Notes: generated by a model not told the origin, from the letters alone. Shown: positions 8,856 to 18,393, numbered from the stretch's first letter. The stretch is 64,000 nucleotides of DNA from Arthrobacter_H rhombi (GCF_039526245.1 NZ_BAAAIV010000001.1:130631-194630); one strand, 5' to 3'. Made by a program: numbers and translations.

Positions 8856-10124
8856 TCAGGCCCCGGTGGGGATCTTTTCCTTGGCGGATTCGACAGCGTC
8901 CGCCTGGGGTTTGTTCTTGGTGAGCAGCCCGCGGGAGAGCATGCCGGTGATGGACGGCTTGCCCTGGGACTTGTTGTAGACGTCGAATGCGACGGCGGCC
9001 AGGAGCACGAGGCCCTTGATGATCTGGGTGGCGTCGGCTCCGACGCCGAGCAGCTGCAGTCCGTTGTTCAGCACGGCCATGACGAGGCCACCGATGATGG
9101 AGCCGACGACGGTGCCGACACCGCCGGTGACCGCTGCGCCGCCGATGAAGACGGCTGCGATGGCGTCCAGCTCCCACATGTTGCCGTCCGAGGGGCCGGA
9201 AGCAGTGGAGCGGGCCACGAAGATCATGCCGGCCAGGCCGGCCAGGATGGCCATGTTCATCATGACCATGAAGTTGACCTTCTTGGAGCGCACGCCGGAG
9301 AGTTCCGCAGCGTGGCGGTTGCCGCCGACGGCGTAGATGTGGCGGCCGAAGACGGTGCGCGAGGAGATGAAGCCGTAGATGAGCACCAGCACGATGAGGA
9401 TGATGCCCGGGATCGGCAGCGAGGTGCCGGGACGGCCGGTGGCGAAGAGGTACGTGGCGTAGAGGATGGCCGCGCTGATCAGGGTCAGCTTGGTGATCTG
9501 CACCCACATCGGGGACACGACGGCTCCGAGGCGCTGGGCCTTGGCCCGGCCGCGCAGCCCCATGATGACGACGAAGGCCGCGGTGGCCAGTCCCAACAGG
9601 AGGGTGAGGTTGTTGTACCCGGTGTTGGGCCCGACCTCCGGCAGGTAGCCGGCGCCGATGTACTGGAAGTCCTCGGGGACCGGGATGGTGTTGGACTTGC
9701 CGACGAACTGGTTCAGTCCGCGGAAGAGCATCATGCCGGCCAGGGTCACGATGAAGGCCGGGATGCCGACGTAGGCGACCCAGAATCCCTGCCAGGCACC
9801 GATGACGGCGCCCAGGGCCAGGCCCAGCAGGACACCGGCCCACCAGGGAAGGCCCCAGTCGCGGATGGCCAGGGCCACGGTGACGCCGACGAAGGCGGCG
9901 ATGGATCCGACGGAGAGGTCGATGTGTCCGGCGATGATGACCAGCACCATGCCGATGGCCAGGATGAGGATGTAGGCGTTGCCGTTGAGCAGGTTCATCA
10001 GGTTGCCGGAGGTCAGGGTCACGCCCTCGGTCATGATCTGGAAGAAGACCACCAGGGCCACCAGTGCGAAGATCATGCCGAATTGGCGGGTGTTGCCGCC
10101 AAAGAGCTGCTTGATCGCGTTCAT
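8856..10124 (-). CDS. mmsB: Multiple-sugar ABC transporter permease, MmsB/GguB type
   Basis: Ten-helix-type permease of the carbohydrate uptake-2 class, 422 residues, longer than RbsC as usual for MmsB. Conserved parts: LILAIGMVLVIIAGHIDLSVGS near the N-terminus, GIPAFIVTLAGMMLFRGLNQ in the middle, and AVFIGGAAVTGGVGTVVGS near the C-terminus. ATG at 10124 has AAGGA 8 nt before it. It lies between mmsA and chvE with gaps of 50 and 41 nt, so one transcript is likely. Confidence 0.93.
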   Translation of the reverse strand: MNAIKQLFGGNTRQFGMIFALVALVVFFQIMTEGVTLTSGNLMNLLNGNAYILILAIGMVLVIIAGHIDLSVGSIAAFVGVTVALAIRDWGLPWWAGVLLGLALGAVIGAWQGFWVAYVGIPAFIVTLAGMMLFRGLNQFVGKSNTIPVPEDFQYIGAGYLPEVGPNTGYNNLTLLLGLATAAFVVIMGLRGRAKAQRLGAVVSPMWVQITKLTLISAAILYATYLFATGRPGTSLPIPGIILIVLVLIYGFISSRTVFGRHIYAVGGNRHAAELSGVRSKKVNFMVMMNMAILAGLAGMIFVARSTASGPSDGNMWELDAIAAVFIGGAAVTGGVGTVVGSIIGGLVMAVLNNGLQLLGVGADATQIIKGLVLLAAVAFDVYNKSQGKPSITGMLSRGLLTKNKPQADAVESAKEKIPTGA

Positions 10125-10174
10125 TGTATTGTTCCTTGGTTCGCGGGGTCAGTGGGTCGGGCCGGCCGGGTGGC

Positions 10175-11734
10175 CTAGGCGGAAACGCGGCTGGAGGTCA
10201 TCAGCCGCATGAGGTTTTCGGGGGTGGCCTCGGACTTGTCGACGACCCCGGTGACGGAGCCCTCGAAGATGGTGTAGATCCGGTCCGAGAGTCCCAGGAG
10301 TTCGGGTAGTTCCGAGGAGATGACGATGACGCCCTTGCCCTGGTTGGCCAGTTCCTGGATGATGCCGTAGATCTCGAACTTGGCGCCCACGTCGATGCCG
10401 CGGGTGGGTTCATCGAGGATCAACAGATCCGGTTGGGTGAACATCCACTTGGCCAGGACCACCTTTTGCTGGTTCCCGCCGGAGAGCTTGTCCACGCCTT
10501 CCTCGACGGAGGGTGTCTTGGTGCGCAGCGTCTTGCGGTAGTGTTCGGCGACCTCGAACTCACGATCACGGTCCACGATCGAATGCGGGCTGATTTCCTT
10601 CAGGTTCGCCGAGACGGTGGTGGCCTTGATGTCATCGAGCAGGTTCAGTCCGAGGGTCTTGCGGTCCTCGGTGACGTACCCCAACCCGGCGTCGATGGCC
10701 TGGGCGACGTTGCGCAGCACGAGCTCCTGGCCGTTCATGGTGATGGTGCCGGAGAGGAACTTGCCGTAGGAACGTCCGAAGATCGAGCGGGCGAGTTCGG
10801 TGCGGCCCGCACCCATGAGACCGGCGAAACCGACGATCTCCCCGCGGCGGACAAAGAAGTTGGAGTCCTTGCAGACCATCCGGTCGGCGATCTGCGGGTG
10901 GGCGACGTTCCAGCCCTTGACCTCGAAGAACGTCTCACCGATCTGGGGGGAGTGGTCCGGGAAGCGGGATTCCAGGGTGCGCCCCACCATGCCCTTGATG
11001 ATGCGGTCCTCGTTGACTCCGTCCTTGTGGACGTCGAGGGTCTCGATGGACTGGCCGTCCCGCAGGATGGTGATGGAGTCGGCGACCTGTTCGATCTCGT
11101 TGAGCTTGTGGGAGATCATGATCGAGGTGATCCCCTTGCCCTTGAGGCCGCGGATCAGATCCAACAGGTGCTGGGAGTCGGATTCGTTCAGGGCCGCGGT
11201 CGGCTCGTCGAGGATGAGCAACTTGACCGACTTGTTCAGGGCCTTGGCGATCTCGACCAGCTGCTGCTTGCCGACGCCGATTTCCTTGACCGGGGTGTCG
11301 GGGGAGTCCGAGAGGCCGACGCGGGCCAGCAACTCCATGGAGCGGACCCGGGCGATGGACCAGTCGATGACCCCGAAGCGGGTCGGCTCGTTGCCCAGGA
11401 AGATGTTCTCCATGATGCTCAGCTCGGGGATCAACGCCAGTTCCTGGTGGATGATCACGATGCCGGCCTGTTCGCTGGCGTTGATGCCGCGGAAGGACTG
11501 CACGGCACCCTGGAAGTAGATGTCCCCGGTGTAGGTCCCGTGCGGGTAGACCCCGGAGAGGACCTTCATCAGTGTCGATTTGCCGGCGCCGTTCTCGCCG
11601 CAGATCGCGTGGATCTCGCCGGCCCTGACCTGGAGGTTCACATCGGCCAGCGCCTTGACGCCCGGGAACTCCTTGGTGATGGAGCGCATCTCCAGGATGT
11701 TCGGGTGCTGATGCCCGGTGGTTGGTGTGTTCAT
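10175..11734 (-). CDS. mmsA: Multiple-sugar ABC transporter ATPase, MmsA/GguA type
   Basis: Duplicated ABC ATPase (519 residues) powering the sugar importer. Domain 1: Walker A GENGAGKST, Walker B LLILDEPTAALN. Domain 2: degenerate nucleotide site GLMGAGRTELA, signature LSGGNQQKVVLAKW, Walker B LLILDEPTRGIDVG. The degenerate second Walker A is normal for this class. ATG at 11734 has AGGG upstream; the longer open frame beyond it overlaps the ROK gene out of frame. It follows the regulator gene by 68 nt. Confidence 0.94.
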   Translation of the reverse strand: MNTPTTGHQHPNILEMRSITKEFPGVKALADVNLQVRAGEIHAICGENGAGKSTLMKVLSGVYPHGTYTGDIYFQGAVQSFRGINASEQAGIVIIHQELALIPELSIMENIFLGNEPTRFGVIDWSIARVRSMELLARVGLSDSPDTPVKEIGVGKQQLVEIAKALNKSVKLLILDEPTAALNESDSQHLLDLIRGLKGKGITSIMISHKLNEIEQVADSITILRDGQSIETLDVHKDGVNEDRIIKGMVGRTLESRFPDHSPQIGETFFEVKGWNVAHPQIADRMVCKDSNFFVRRGEIVGFAGLMGAGRTELARSIFGRSYGKFLSGTITMNGQELVLRNVAQAIDAGLGYVTEDRKTLGLNLLDDIKATTVSANLKEISPHSIVDRDREFEVAEHYRKTLRTKTPSVEEGVDKLSGGNQQKVVLAKWMFTQPDLLILDEPTRGIDVGAKFEIYGIIQELANQGKGVIVISSELPELLGLSDRIYTIFEGSVTGVVDKSEATPENLMRLMTSSRVSA

Positions 11735-11802
11735 GGTGCCCTGCGGCCTTCCGATGGTGCGTGGGTGGGGTGCGGTGTGCTCACGGGTGGTCCCGGGACT
11801 GG

Positions 11803-12993
11803 TCAGGGGGCACGGATGCCCACATGCTGGAAGGCCAGGGCTGCCGCGCCGAGGGCCTCGGCCCGGTTGCCCAGCGAGGACATCACCAGGGCAGTGCTCT
11901 CGCCGACGACGGGGACCGCGTGGCGCAGCAGGCCGCGTCGGATGGGATCCAGGAGCAGGTCGCCCAGCCCGGCCAGGGGGCCGCCGACGACGATGACCTC
12001 GGGGTTGAGCAGGTTGGCGATGTTGCCCAGTTCCTGGCCCACCGCCATGCCGGCGTCGTCCACCACCCGCAGGACGGCGGAGCTGCCGTCGGCCGCCTGG
12101 GAGACCACGTCCTCGGCGGTTTCCGGTGCCTGGCCCGAGCGGGCGAGCAGGTTGATCATGACAGTGGTGGAGGCGACCGTTTCCAGGCAGCCCCGGTTGC
12201 CACAGCGGCAGACCGAACCGTGCTCCTGGACCGTGGCGTGGCCGATTTCCCCGGTGATGCCGACGTTGCCGTAGTAGGGGGAACCGTTGATGATCAGCCC
12301 GGCGCCGATGCCCGAGCCGATCTTGATGAAGATGAGGTTCTCCAGCCCGTTGTGCGGCCCCCAGGTGACCTCGGCCAGCGCGCCGAGGTTCGCGTCGTTG
12401 TCCACGACAACGGGCAGGTCCAGGGTCTCCTCGAGGCGCTCCTGGATGTTGATCCCGACCCACTCCGGCAGGATGGCGCCCTGGGCGACGGTTCCGGTGC
12501 GGCGGTCGATGGGCCCGGGGATGCCGACACCGGCGCCGATGAGCGCGCTCGGGGCCAGACCCTTGGAGGTCAGGAGTTCGGAGATCAGGTGGGCGGCCGC
12601 GGCGATGCCTTCCTCCGCGTGGTGTCCCAGGGGCAGGATGACGGTCTTCTCGGCGACGATCTGGTAGTTCAGGGAGGAGAACACCACGCGCAGGTGGCGG
12701 CGTCCGAAGTCGATGCCGACCGCGATGGCCCCATCGCTGATCAGCTTGACGTTCAGGGCCCGGCGGCCGGAGCTGGTGGTGGGTTCGGTGCTGACCAGTC
12801 CCGCAGTCTGCATGAACTTCACGATGTTGGAGACCGTCGCGGTGGACAAGCCGGTCTGGCGGGACAGTTCGGCCTGCGTGGAGGGGCCGGAGAGCAGGCA
12901 ATCGATGATGCGCTGCTGGTTCAGATGACGCAGCGCCGATTGGGAGCCCGGGCTCTTACGCGCGGTCCGTGACGCGGCTCTCGTTTCCAACAT
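11803..12993 (-). CDS. ROK-family transcriptional regulator
   Basis: Probable sugar-responsive repressor of the downstream importer genes. At 396 residues it has an N-terminal winged HTH (about residues 22-70, with TQAELSRQTGLSTATVSNIV) and a ROK sugar-kinase-like domain with GVGIPGPID, the GEIGH motif, and the zinc site CRCGNRGCLE. This is the NagC/XylR layout. First gene of the minus-strand cluster; a short palindrome in its promoter (13015-13029) could be its own operator. The ligand is unknown; a monosaccharide or sugar phosphate is the family norm. Confidence 0.9.
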   Translation of the reverse strand: MLETRAASRTARKSPGSQSALRHLNQQRIIDCLLSGPSTQAELSRQTGLSTATVSNIVKFMQTAGLVSTEPTTSSGRRALNVKLISDGAIAVGIDFGRRHLRVVFSSLNYQIVAEKTVILPLGHHAEEGIAAAAHLISELLTSKGLAPSALIGAGVGIPGPIDRRTGTVAQGAILPEWVGINIQERLEETLDLPVVVDNDANLGALAEVTWGPHNGLENLIFIKIGSGIGAGLIINGSPYYGNVGITGEIGHATVQEHGSVCRCGNRGCLETVASTTVMINLLARSGQAPETAEDVVSQAADGSSAVLRVVDDAGMAVGQELGNIANLLNPEVIVVGGPLAGLGDLLLDPIRRGLLRHAVPVVGESTALVMSSLGNRAEALGAAALAFQHVGIRAP

Positions 12994-13014
12994 GAGAAGT
13001 AGTCTGCATCACAT

Positions 13015-13029
13015 TTGACTTGGCGTCAA
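13015..13029. promoter_or_regulatory. Palindrome ahead of the ROK regulator gene
   Basis: TTGAC-TTGGC-GTCAA, a perfect 5-bp inverted repeat with a 5-bp centre, 22 nt upstream of the ROK start in an unusually AT-rich stretch. Its position suits an autoregulatory operator of the ROK protein. The assignment is inference. Confidence 0.35.
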
Positions 13030-13097
13030 TAAGTGAACGCATAAATGCTGAAGATTCGTTATTGAGTTCTTGAAGTTACCTCAAGGAGGGTTCCCGC

Positions 13098-14567
13098 CTA
13101 GGGCAATGGCCACTCGTGGACGGGCCCCGTATGGTGCATGTGTTCCCAATACAGGCGGGTCATCTCCTGCAGTGCGCGGCGTCGGTCGAGCCCGTGGGCC
13201 TCCAGGCGTTCCAGGGCGTGGATTTGCCACTGCGCACCGTTCTGCTCGGTGCTGGCCCGTTCGCGCAGCACGTCGAGGTAGCGGGCGGCGACGGCATCGT
13301 CGACGCCGAGATCGGCCAGCCCCTCGGCAGCCAGCGGCAACAGGTGGCGCACGATGAGCTCGGAGACCGGGATCTCCCCGACGCCGGGCCAGTAGACGGT
13401 GGCATGGAGGCCATCGCGGGCACAGGCCAGGAAGTTCTCCGTGGCCGTGCCGAAGGCCATCCGGGACCAGAGCGGGCGTTGGGCCGTGCGCAGCCGACGG
13501 ACCAGGCCAAAGAAGAACGCTGCGTTCGCCACGGTATCCAGGACGCTGGGCCCGGCCGGCAGCAGGCGGTTCTCCAGGCGCAGGTTCGGCACTGCGGTTC
13601 CGGGGTCGTAGATGGGCCGGTTCCAGCGGTAGACCGTCCCGTTGTGCAGCAGCAACTCGTGGAGCCGCGGTGCACCCGACTTGGTCTTTTCCGCGCGTCG
13701 GCCGGACAGCTCGGGCAGCAGTGCAGGGAAATAGCGGACGTTCTCCTCGAAGAGGTCGAAGAACGAGGTGATCCAGCGTTCACCGAACCAGACGCGGGGG
13801 CGTACGCCCTGGGCCCGCATTTCCGGGGCCCGGGTGTCGATGGACTGTTTGAAGAGCTCGATGCGGGTCTCGTGCCAGAGCACCTTTTCCAGGAACACCG
13901 GGGAATTGGCGGCAAGCGCCACCTGCGGGCCGGCGATGATCTGGGCGGCGTTCCAAGCCGGGGCGAATTCGTCGGGGGAGAGCTGGAGGTGGAGCTGGAC
14001 GGAGGTGCAGGCGGCTTCCGGGGCGATCGACTGGGCGTAGAAGCGCAGGTGCTCCTCACCGGCAATATCGATCAGCACGTCCTCGCCACGGGCCTGGAGC
14101 ACCGACGTGTTCAGTGCCGCATAGCGTTTGCCGGCACTCATCCAGTCCTTGTCCTGCAGCTGTTCGGCTTGCAGGGTGGGCAGGATGCCGGTCATCAGCA
14201 GGTCGGTCCCCGCTGCATCGGCCCGGGCATCGGCACGGTTGAGTTGGGTGCGCAGGCTTTCCTCGAGCTCGCGCAGGCCGCGTCCGGCCACGTCCAGGGC
14301 CGGATGGTTCAGCTCGATGTTGAACGCGCCGATCTCCGTCTGGAAGGCCTCATCGGCGATGGATTCGAGCACTTCGGCATTGCGCATGGCCGGGGTGAAA
14401 TCCCGGTTGGCCAGGTTCAGTTCGAGTTCGAGGCCGATGGTCCCCGAGGCGGCGAAATGCCCGTCGGCGAGGAACGTCTCGAACGTCTCGAGGTTCTGGT
14501 TCAGGCGCTCCCGATAGGTAGTGCGCTGCGCCCGCGTAAAGGTCTTCTTGCTGACTTCGGCTCCCAT
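13098..14567 (-). CDS. Glutamate-cysteine ligase family protein
   Basis: 489 residues of the GCS2/YbdK-like carboxylate-amine ligase superfamily. The N-terminal GTIGLELELNLANRDF contains the Glu residues expected to bind Mg-ATP, and FNIELNHPALDV and the Arg-rich PNLRLENRLLPAGPS are also typical. Such proteins join glutamate to cysteine or another amine. Micrococcaceae generally use mycothiol rather than glutathione, so the true product may be a different gamma-glutamyl compound. ATG at 14567 is chosen because earlier in-frame starts add an unconserved dozen residues. It lies 66 nt after the oxidoreductase gene on the same strand. Confidence 0.8.
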   Translation of the reverse strand: MGAEVSKKTFTRAQRTTYRERLNQNLETFETFLADGHFAASGTIGLELELNLANRDFTPAMRNAEVLESIADEAFQTEIGAFNIELNHPALDVAGRGLRELEESLRTQLNRADARADAAGTDLLMTGILPTLQAEQLQDKDWMSAGKRYAALNTSVLQARGEDVLIDIAGEEHLRFYAQSIAPEAACTSVQLHLQLSPDEFAPAWNAAQIIAGPQVALAANSPVFLEKVLWHETRIELFKQSIDTRAPEMRAQGVRPRVWFGERWITSFFDLFEENVRYFPALLPELSGRRAEKTKSGAPRLHELLLHNGTVYRWNRPIYDPGTAVPNLRLENRLLPAGPSVLDTVANAAFFFGLVRRLRTAQRPLWSRMAFGTATENFLACARDGLHATVYWPGVGEIPVSELIVRHLLPLAAEGLADLGVDDAVAARYLDVLRERASTEQNGAQWQIHALERLEAHGLDRRRALQEMTRLYWEHMHHTGPVHEWPLP

Positions 14568-14633
14568 GGACTGAGAGTACTGGCGAGTCGCCGCGCTGTA
14601 CATGGGCCGCCGGATCCGCGCCCCGGCGCCGGA

Positions 14634-15707
14634 TCAGACGGTGGTGTCGTTGAGGTAGCTGACGCCGAGCTGGTTGCGCACCCCGTCGAGCAGGCGCATG
14701 GTGTCCACGGAGTCGGCCCAGCTCATCGTCGGGCTCTGCGTGAGCCCCTGCTGGATGCAGCGGGTGGCCTCCCGCAGTTCGTAGACATAGTTGCGGCCCA
14801 CCGGCTCGAAGGAGACGGTGCGCGGTTCCCCGTCGAGGGGGGTGACCTGGAAGGAGGTGGGGTTGTTCAACGGCCCGGAGGTGCGCAGCCACCCCTTGCT
14901 GCCGGAGACCACCGCCTCGCGGGGCCCGGCCCCGGTGAGCGAGCAGAGCAACTGGGCCTGGGCGCCCGAGGCGTAGCCCAGGGTGAGTGATTCTTGGGTG
15001 TCCACTCCGTCGTCGTTCAGGTGCCCGACCGCCTGCACAGTTGCGGGGAAACCGAGGCAACCCAGCGCCCAGGTGAGCGGGTAGACCGCCAGGTCCAGCA
15101 GGGCGCCGCCACCGGCCGCAGGGTCCCAGAGCCGCCAGGACGGGTCGTACGGTGCGGGGAAGCCGAGGTCCGCGCGGACCCAGGCGATGTCGCCGAGCTC
15201 GCCGGAATCGACGAGTTCCAGGGCGCGGTGCACCGCGGGCAGGAAACGGGTCCAGACGGCCTCCATGAGGAAGAGCCCGCGGCTGCGCGCCAACTCCACC
15301 AGCTCGAGCGCCTCGGCGGCGTTGATGGTCAGCGACTTCTCGCACAGCACGTGCTTGCCCGCGGTGAGGGCCTGGTGGGCGACCTCGAAATGCTGTCCAT
15401 GCGGGGTGGCGATGTAGACGGCCTCCACCTCGGGCTCCGCGAGCAGCGCCTGCAACCCGGTGCGCTGGGCATCGTCGCCGAAGGAGGTCGCGAAACCGTG
15501 TTCCTCGGCGAAGGCGGCGGCCCGCTGGGCGTCCCGGGAACTGACGGCGTGCAGGACGGAGTCCTGAAGCAGGGCCAGGTCCCCGGTGACGGTGTTCGCG
15601 ATCCGGCCCGTGGAGACCACGCCCCAGCCCACCGGGCGGCCCGTGGCGGACAGCGGTGAGGGGGCGTTCGATGCGGCACAGGGAGGGGTGGGGAAGCGCA
15701 GGCTCAT
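14634..15707 (-). CDS. Gfo/Idh/MocA family oxidoreductase
   Basis: NAD(P)-dependent sugar or inositol dehydrogenase-like enzyme, 357 residues. The N-terminal Rossmann fold has WGVVSTGRIA, followed by the family signature AGKHVLCEKSLTINAAEA containing the EK pair, and MEAVWTRFLPA. The C-terminal half is the usual alpha/beta domain with AAGGGALLDLAVYPL. About 25 Pro/Ala-rich residues precede the Rossmann motif and may not be translated. The substrate is unknown; neighbours give no hint. Confidence 0.88.
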   Translation of the reverse strand: MSLRFPTPPCAASNAPSPLSATGRPVGWGVVSTGRIANTVTGDLALLQDSVLHAVSSRDAQRAAAFAEEHGFATSFGDDAQRTGLQALLAEPEVEAVYIATPHGQHFEVAHQALTAGKHVLCEKSLTINAAEALELVELARSRGLFLMEAVWTRFLPAVHRALELVDSGELGDIAWVRADLGFPAPYDPSWRLWDPAAGGGALLDLAVYPLTWALGCLGFPATVQAVGHLNDDGVDTQESLTLGYASGAQAQLLCSLTGAGPREAVVSGSKGWLRTSGPLNNPTSFQVTPLDGEPRTVSFEPVGRNYVYELREATRCIQQGLTQSPTMSWADSVDTMRLLDGVRNQLGVSYLNDTTV

Positions 15708-15759
15708 GCCCCCCAGCTTGGCACGGGGGCCTCCGGGCGGCAACGCACCGCCCGGCGGG

Positions 15760-16281
15760 TCAGCCGGCGTTGGCCGCGCGGTGCTTCTCGGCCAACACCA
15801 GGTAGTGCTCGGAGTTGGTGCGCAGCCCGTTGACCTCCTCCTCGGTGAGTTCGCGGCGGACCTTGGCCGGGACGCCGGCCACCAGCGACCGCGGCGGCAC
15901 GACGGTGCCCTCCAGCACCAGGGCCCCCGCGGCGACGAGTGACTGCTCGCCGATCTGCGCACCGTTCATCACGGTCGCGCTCATGCCGATCAGGCAGCCG
16001 TCGCCGATGGTGCACCCGTGGATGACCGCCGAATGGCCGACGGAGACGCCGGTGCCCACGGTGGCCGGGTAACCGGAATCGGCATGCACGACGACGTTGT
16101 CCTGCAGGTTGGTCAGGTCACCGATGCGGATGGGGGCCGAGTCGCCGCGGACCGAGACGCCGTAGAACGCGCTGGCGCGCTCGCCGAGCTCGACGTCGCC
16201 GGACAGGGTGGCGGTCGGGGCGGTGAAGGCCGAGGAGGCGACCTTCGGGGTCTGGGAGTCGATCGTGATGATGTAGGTCAT
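15760..16281 (-). CDS. Gamma-carbonic anhydrase-like hexapeptide-repeat protein
   Basis: 173 residues forming a left-handed beta-helix of hexapeptide repeats (for example SAVIHGCTIGDGCLIGMSATV). Metal-ligand-type histidines are present in NVVVHADSG and VGHSAVIHGC, as in the CaiE/PaaY/YrdA gamma-CA group. It may bind zinc, but carbonic anhydrase activity is unproven for most members. It starts 32 nt after the end of purU on the same strand. Confidence 0.88.
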   Translation of the reverse strand: MTYIITIDSQTPKVASSAFTAPTATLSGDVELGERASAFYGVSVRGDSAPIRIGDLTNLQDNVVVHADSGYPATVGTGVSVGHSAVIHGCTIGDGCLIGMSATVMNGAQIGEQSLVAAGALVLEGTVVPPRSLVAGVPAKVRRELTEEEVNGLRTNSEHYLVLAEKHRAANAG

Positions 16282-16313
16282 GTCCCGAGTCTACAAACCC
16301 GGCGGGGTGGGCC

Positions 16314-17162
16314 TTAGTTGAAGACGACGGTGCGGCGCCCGTCCAGCAGGACCCGGCGCTGCGCCGCCCACTGCACGGCCTGGGCCAGCGTGCGGCCCTC
16401 CACGTCGCGGCCCATCGCCACGAACTGCCCGGGGGTCTTGGCGTGGTCGACCCGGATGACCTGCTGTTCGATGATCGGGCCCTCGTCCAGGTCCGCGGTC
16501 ACGTAGTGCGCGGTCGCCCCGATCATCTTCACGCCGCGGGCGTGGGCCTGGTGGTAGGGCTTGGCCCCCTTGAAGGAGGGCAGGAAGGAGTGGTGGATGT
16601 TGATGGCCCGGCCGTTCAGTTCGCGGCAGAGGTCGTCGGAGAGGATCTGCATGTAGCGGGCCAGGACCACCAGTTCGATGTCGTGTTCGCGCACCAGCTC
16701 CAGCAGGCGCGCCTCGGCGTCGGGCTTGGTGTCGGCGGTGACCGGCAGGTGCAGGAAGTCGACCCCGTAGAACTCGGCCATCGGCGCCAGGTCCCGGTGG
16801 TTGGAGACGATGAGCGGGATCTCGATGGGCAGCGAGCCGGCGCGTTGCTGGAAGAGCAGGTCGTTGAGCGCATGTCCCGCGGTGGAGCACATGATCAGCG
16901 TGCGCAGCGGCTGGGCCTCGGGGTGGACGGCCAACGTCATGGCAAAACGGGTGGACACCTCATCGAGCGGGGCGCGCACCGCGTCGATCCCGGCCTCGGT
17001 GGAGACGGCGACGCGCATGAAGAACAGTCCCGACTCGGGGCTTTCGAACTGCTGGGACTCCGTGATGTTGCAGCCTGCCTGGAGCAGGGCACCCGAGACG
17101 GCATGCACGATGCCGGGCTGGTCGGCGCAGGACAGGGTCACGATGTATTGCTGGCTGGTCAC
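16314..17162 (-). CDS. purU: Formyltetrahydrofolate deformylase
   Basis: Hydrolyses 10-formyl-THF to formate and THF, balancing one-carbon pools and feeding formate to purine synthesis. At 282 residues it has an N-terminal ACT domain (DQPGIVHAVSGALLQAGCNI) and a C-terminal formyltransferase domain with INIHHSFLPSFKGAKPY and ADLDEGPIIEQ, carrying the Asn-His-Asp catalytic residues. It starts with GTG at 17162, four bases after the flavoprotein stop. It sits close to the ZTP-riboswitch glyA-folD unit, which runs the other way, so both strands here deal with folate-bound one-carbon units. Confidence 0.95.
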   Translation of the reverse strand: MTSQQYIVTLSCADQPGIVHAVSGALLQAGCNITESQQFESPESGLFFMRVAVSTEAGIDAVRAPLDEVSTRFAMTLAVHPEAQPLRTLIMCSTAGHALNDLLFQQRAGSLPIEIPLIVSNHRDLAPMAEFYGVDFLHLPVTADTKPDAEARLLELVREHDIELVVLARYMQILSDDLCRELNGRAINIHHSFLPSFKGAKPYHQAHARGVKMIGATAHYVTADLDEGPIIEQQVIRVDHAKTPGQFVAMGRDVEGRTLAQAVQWAAQRRVLLDGRRTVVFN

Positions 17163-17166
17163 CGTA

Positions 17167-18237
17167 CTAGCCTACCGGCAGTGGCTCCAACGACCCCAGC
17201 GCTGCCAGCGCGGCGGCCCGGCCCGCGCGGGTGGCCCCCACCGTCGAGGCCGACGCCCCGTATCCGACCAGGAACAGCCGCGGTTCGCGCACCACGGAGA
17301 CCGCGTCGGCCGCCATGCGGATCCCGCCGCCGGGCTCACGCAGGCGCAACGCTGACAGGTGGTCCACCGCGGCCCGGAACCCGGTGGCCCAGAGCACGGT
17401 GTCGATCTCCGCCGTCGTGCCGTCGGTGAAGACCGCTCCCTGGGGGAGCAGGCGTTCCAACGGCCCGCGGGAGGCCAGGACCCCGGAGGCGATGCCCGCC
17501 CGGTAGGGCGCGGTCAGCGGCAGCCCGGTCTCCGCGACCACGCTGCGCGGAGGCAGCCCGGCCCGGGTGCGGGCCGTGACCCGCTCCTCGACGCCGCGGC
17601 CCCATTCGGTGTCGAACGCGGTGTCCGTCCAGTCCGGTGCCCGCCGGGTGGACCACGTGGTCCGGGCCCCGGCAGCATCGAGCTGGAGCAGGAACTGCGC
17701 CGCCGAGGTCCCGCCGCCGACCACCAGCACGCGCTCGCCGGCGAAGTCGGAGGCGTCGGTGAAATCGTGGGTGTGCAGTTGCCGGCCGGCAAAGTCGGCC
17801 CGGCCGGGGTAGGACGGCCAATAGGGCCGGTCCCAGGTGCCCGTGGCGTTCACCACGGCGCCGGCGGTCCAGGTCCTGCCGTCGGTGGCGCGCACCACCA
17901 GCGCGTGGTCCGCGTCGTCGGCGCGGGTGACCGCGGCGACGGCCACCGGGCGGATGACCTGCAGGTCGAAGCGGCGTTCGTGGGCTTCGTAGTACCGGGA
18001 GACGACGGCGGAGGCCGGCTCCTGCGGGTCGGGGGAGCCCAGGGGCAGGCCGGGCAGGTCATGCAGCCCGTGCGCCGCGTCGAAGGTGAGCGAGTCCCAG
18101 CGGTGCCGCCAGGCCCCGCCGGGGCCGTCGTTGGCGTCGAGCACCACGAAGTCGGTGCCCGGCCGCAGCCCGCGCCGCACCAGGTGGTAGGCGGCACTGA
18201 GGCCCGCCTGGCCGGCCCCGATGACCACGATCTGCAC
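17167..18237 (-). CDS. NAD(P)/FAD-dependent oxidoreductase (flavin monooxygenase-like)
   Basis: 356-residue two-dinucleotide-binding flavoprotein. The FAD motif VVIGAGQAGLSAAY starts at residue 3, GPGGAWRHRWDSL follows, and a second Rossmann motif VLVVGGGTSAAQFL binds NAD(P)H. A conserved VNATGTWDRPYWP and the late WATGF match the CzcO/FMO-like group. GTG at 18237 is chosen because AAAGGGGTGGGAC precedes it; an in-frame TTG at 18264 would add nine residues. It is probably translated together with purU (4-nt gap). The substrate is unknown. Confidence 0.85.
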   Translation of the reverse strand: MQIVVIGAGQAGLSAAYHLVRRGLRPGTDFVVLDANDGPGGAWRHRWDSLTFDAAHGLHDLPGLPLGSPDPQEPASAVVSRYYEAHERRFDLQVIRPVAVAAVTRADDADHALVVRATDGRTWTAGAVVNATGTWDRPYWPSYPGRADFAGRQLHTHDFTDASDFAGERVLVVGGGTSAAQFLLQLDAAGARTTWSTRRAPDWTDTAFDTEWGRGVEERVTARTRAGLPPRSVVAETGLPLTAPYRAGIASGVLASRGPLERLLPQGAVFTDGTTAEIDTVLWATGFRAAVDHLSALRLREPGGGIRMAADAVSVVREPRLFLVGYGASASTVGATRAGRAAALAALGSLEPLPVG

Positions 18238-18393
18238 GTCCCACCCCTTTGCTTGAATACTCAACTACTGGGGGAACGGGCGGGTGGTGGCGTCTATTCC
18301 CCGCTCCGTTGCACCATCGTCGGATCGGCGGGCTTCATGCCGCGCAATGAGCGCGTAAAGCGTGGACAGGGCGGGGTCCGGCTCGGTTAGCAT

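Noticed and set aside
10175..12901. Long frame extending mmsA to 908 codons
   Set aside because: The extension runs antiparallel in sense but out of frame through the ROK gene and is Arg/Pro/Gly noise; mmsA starts at 11734.
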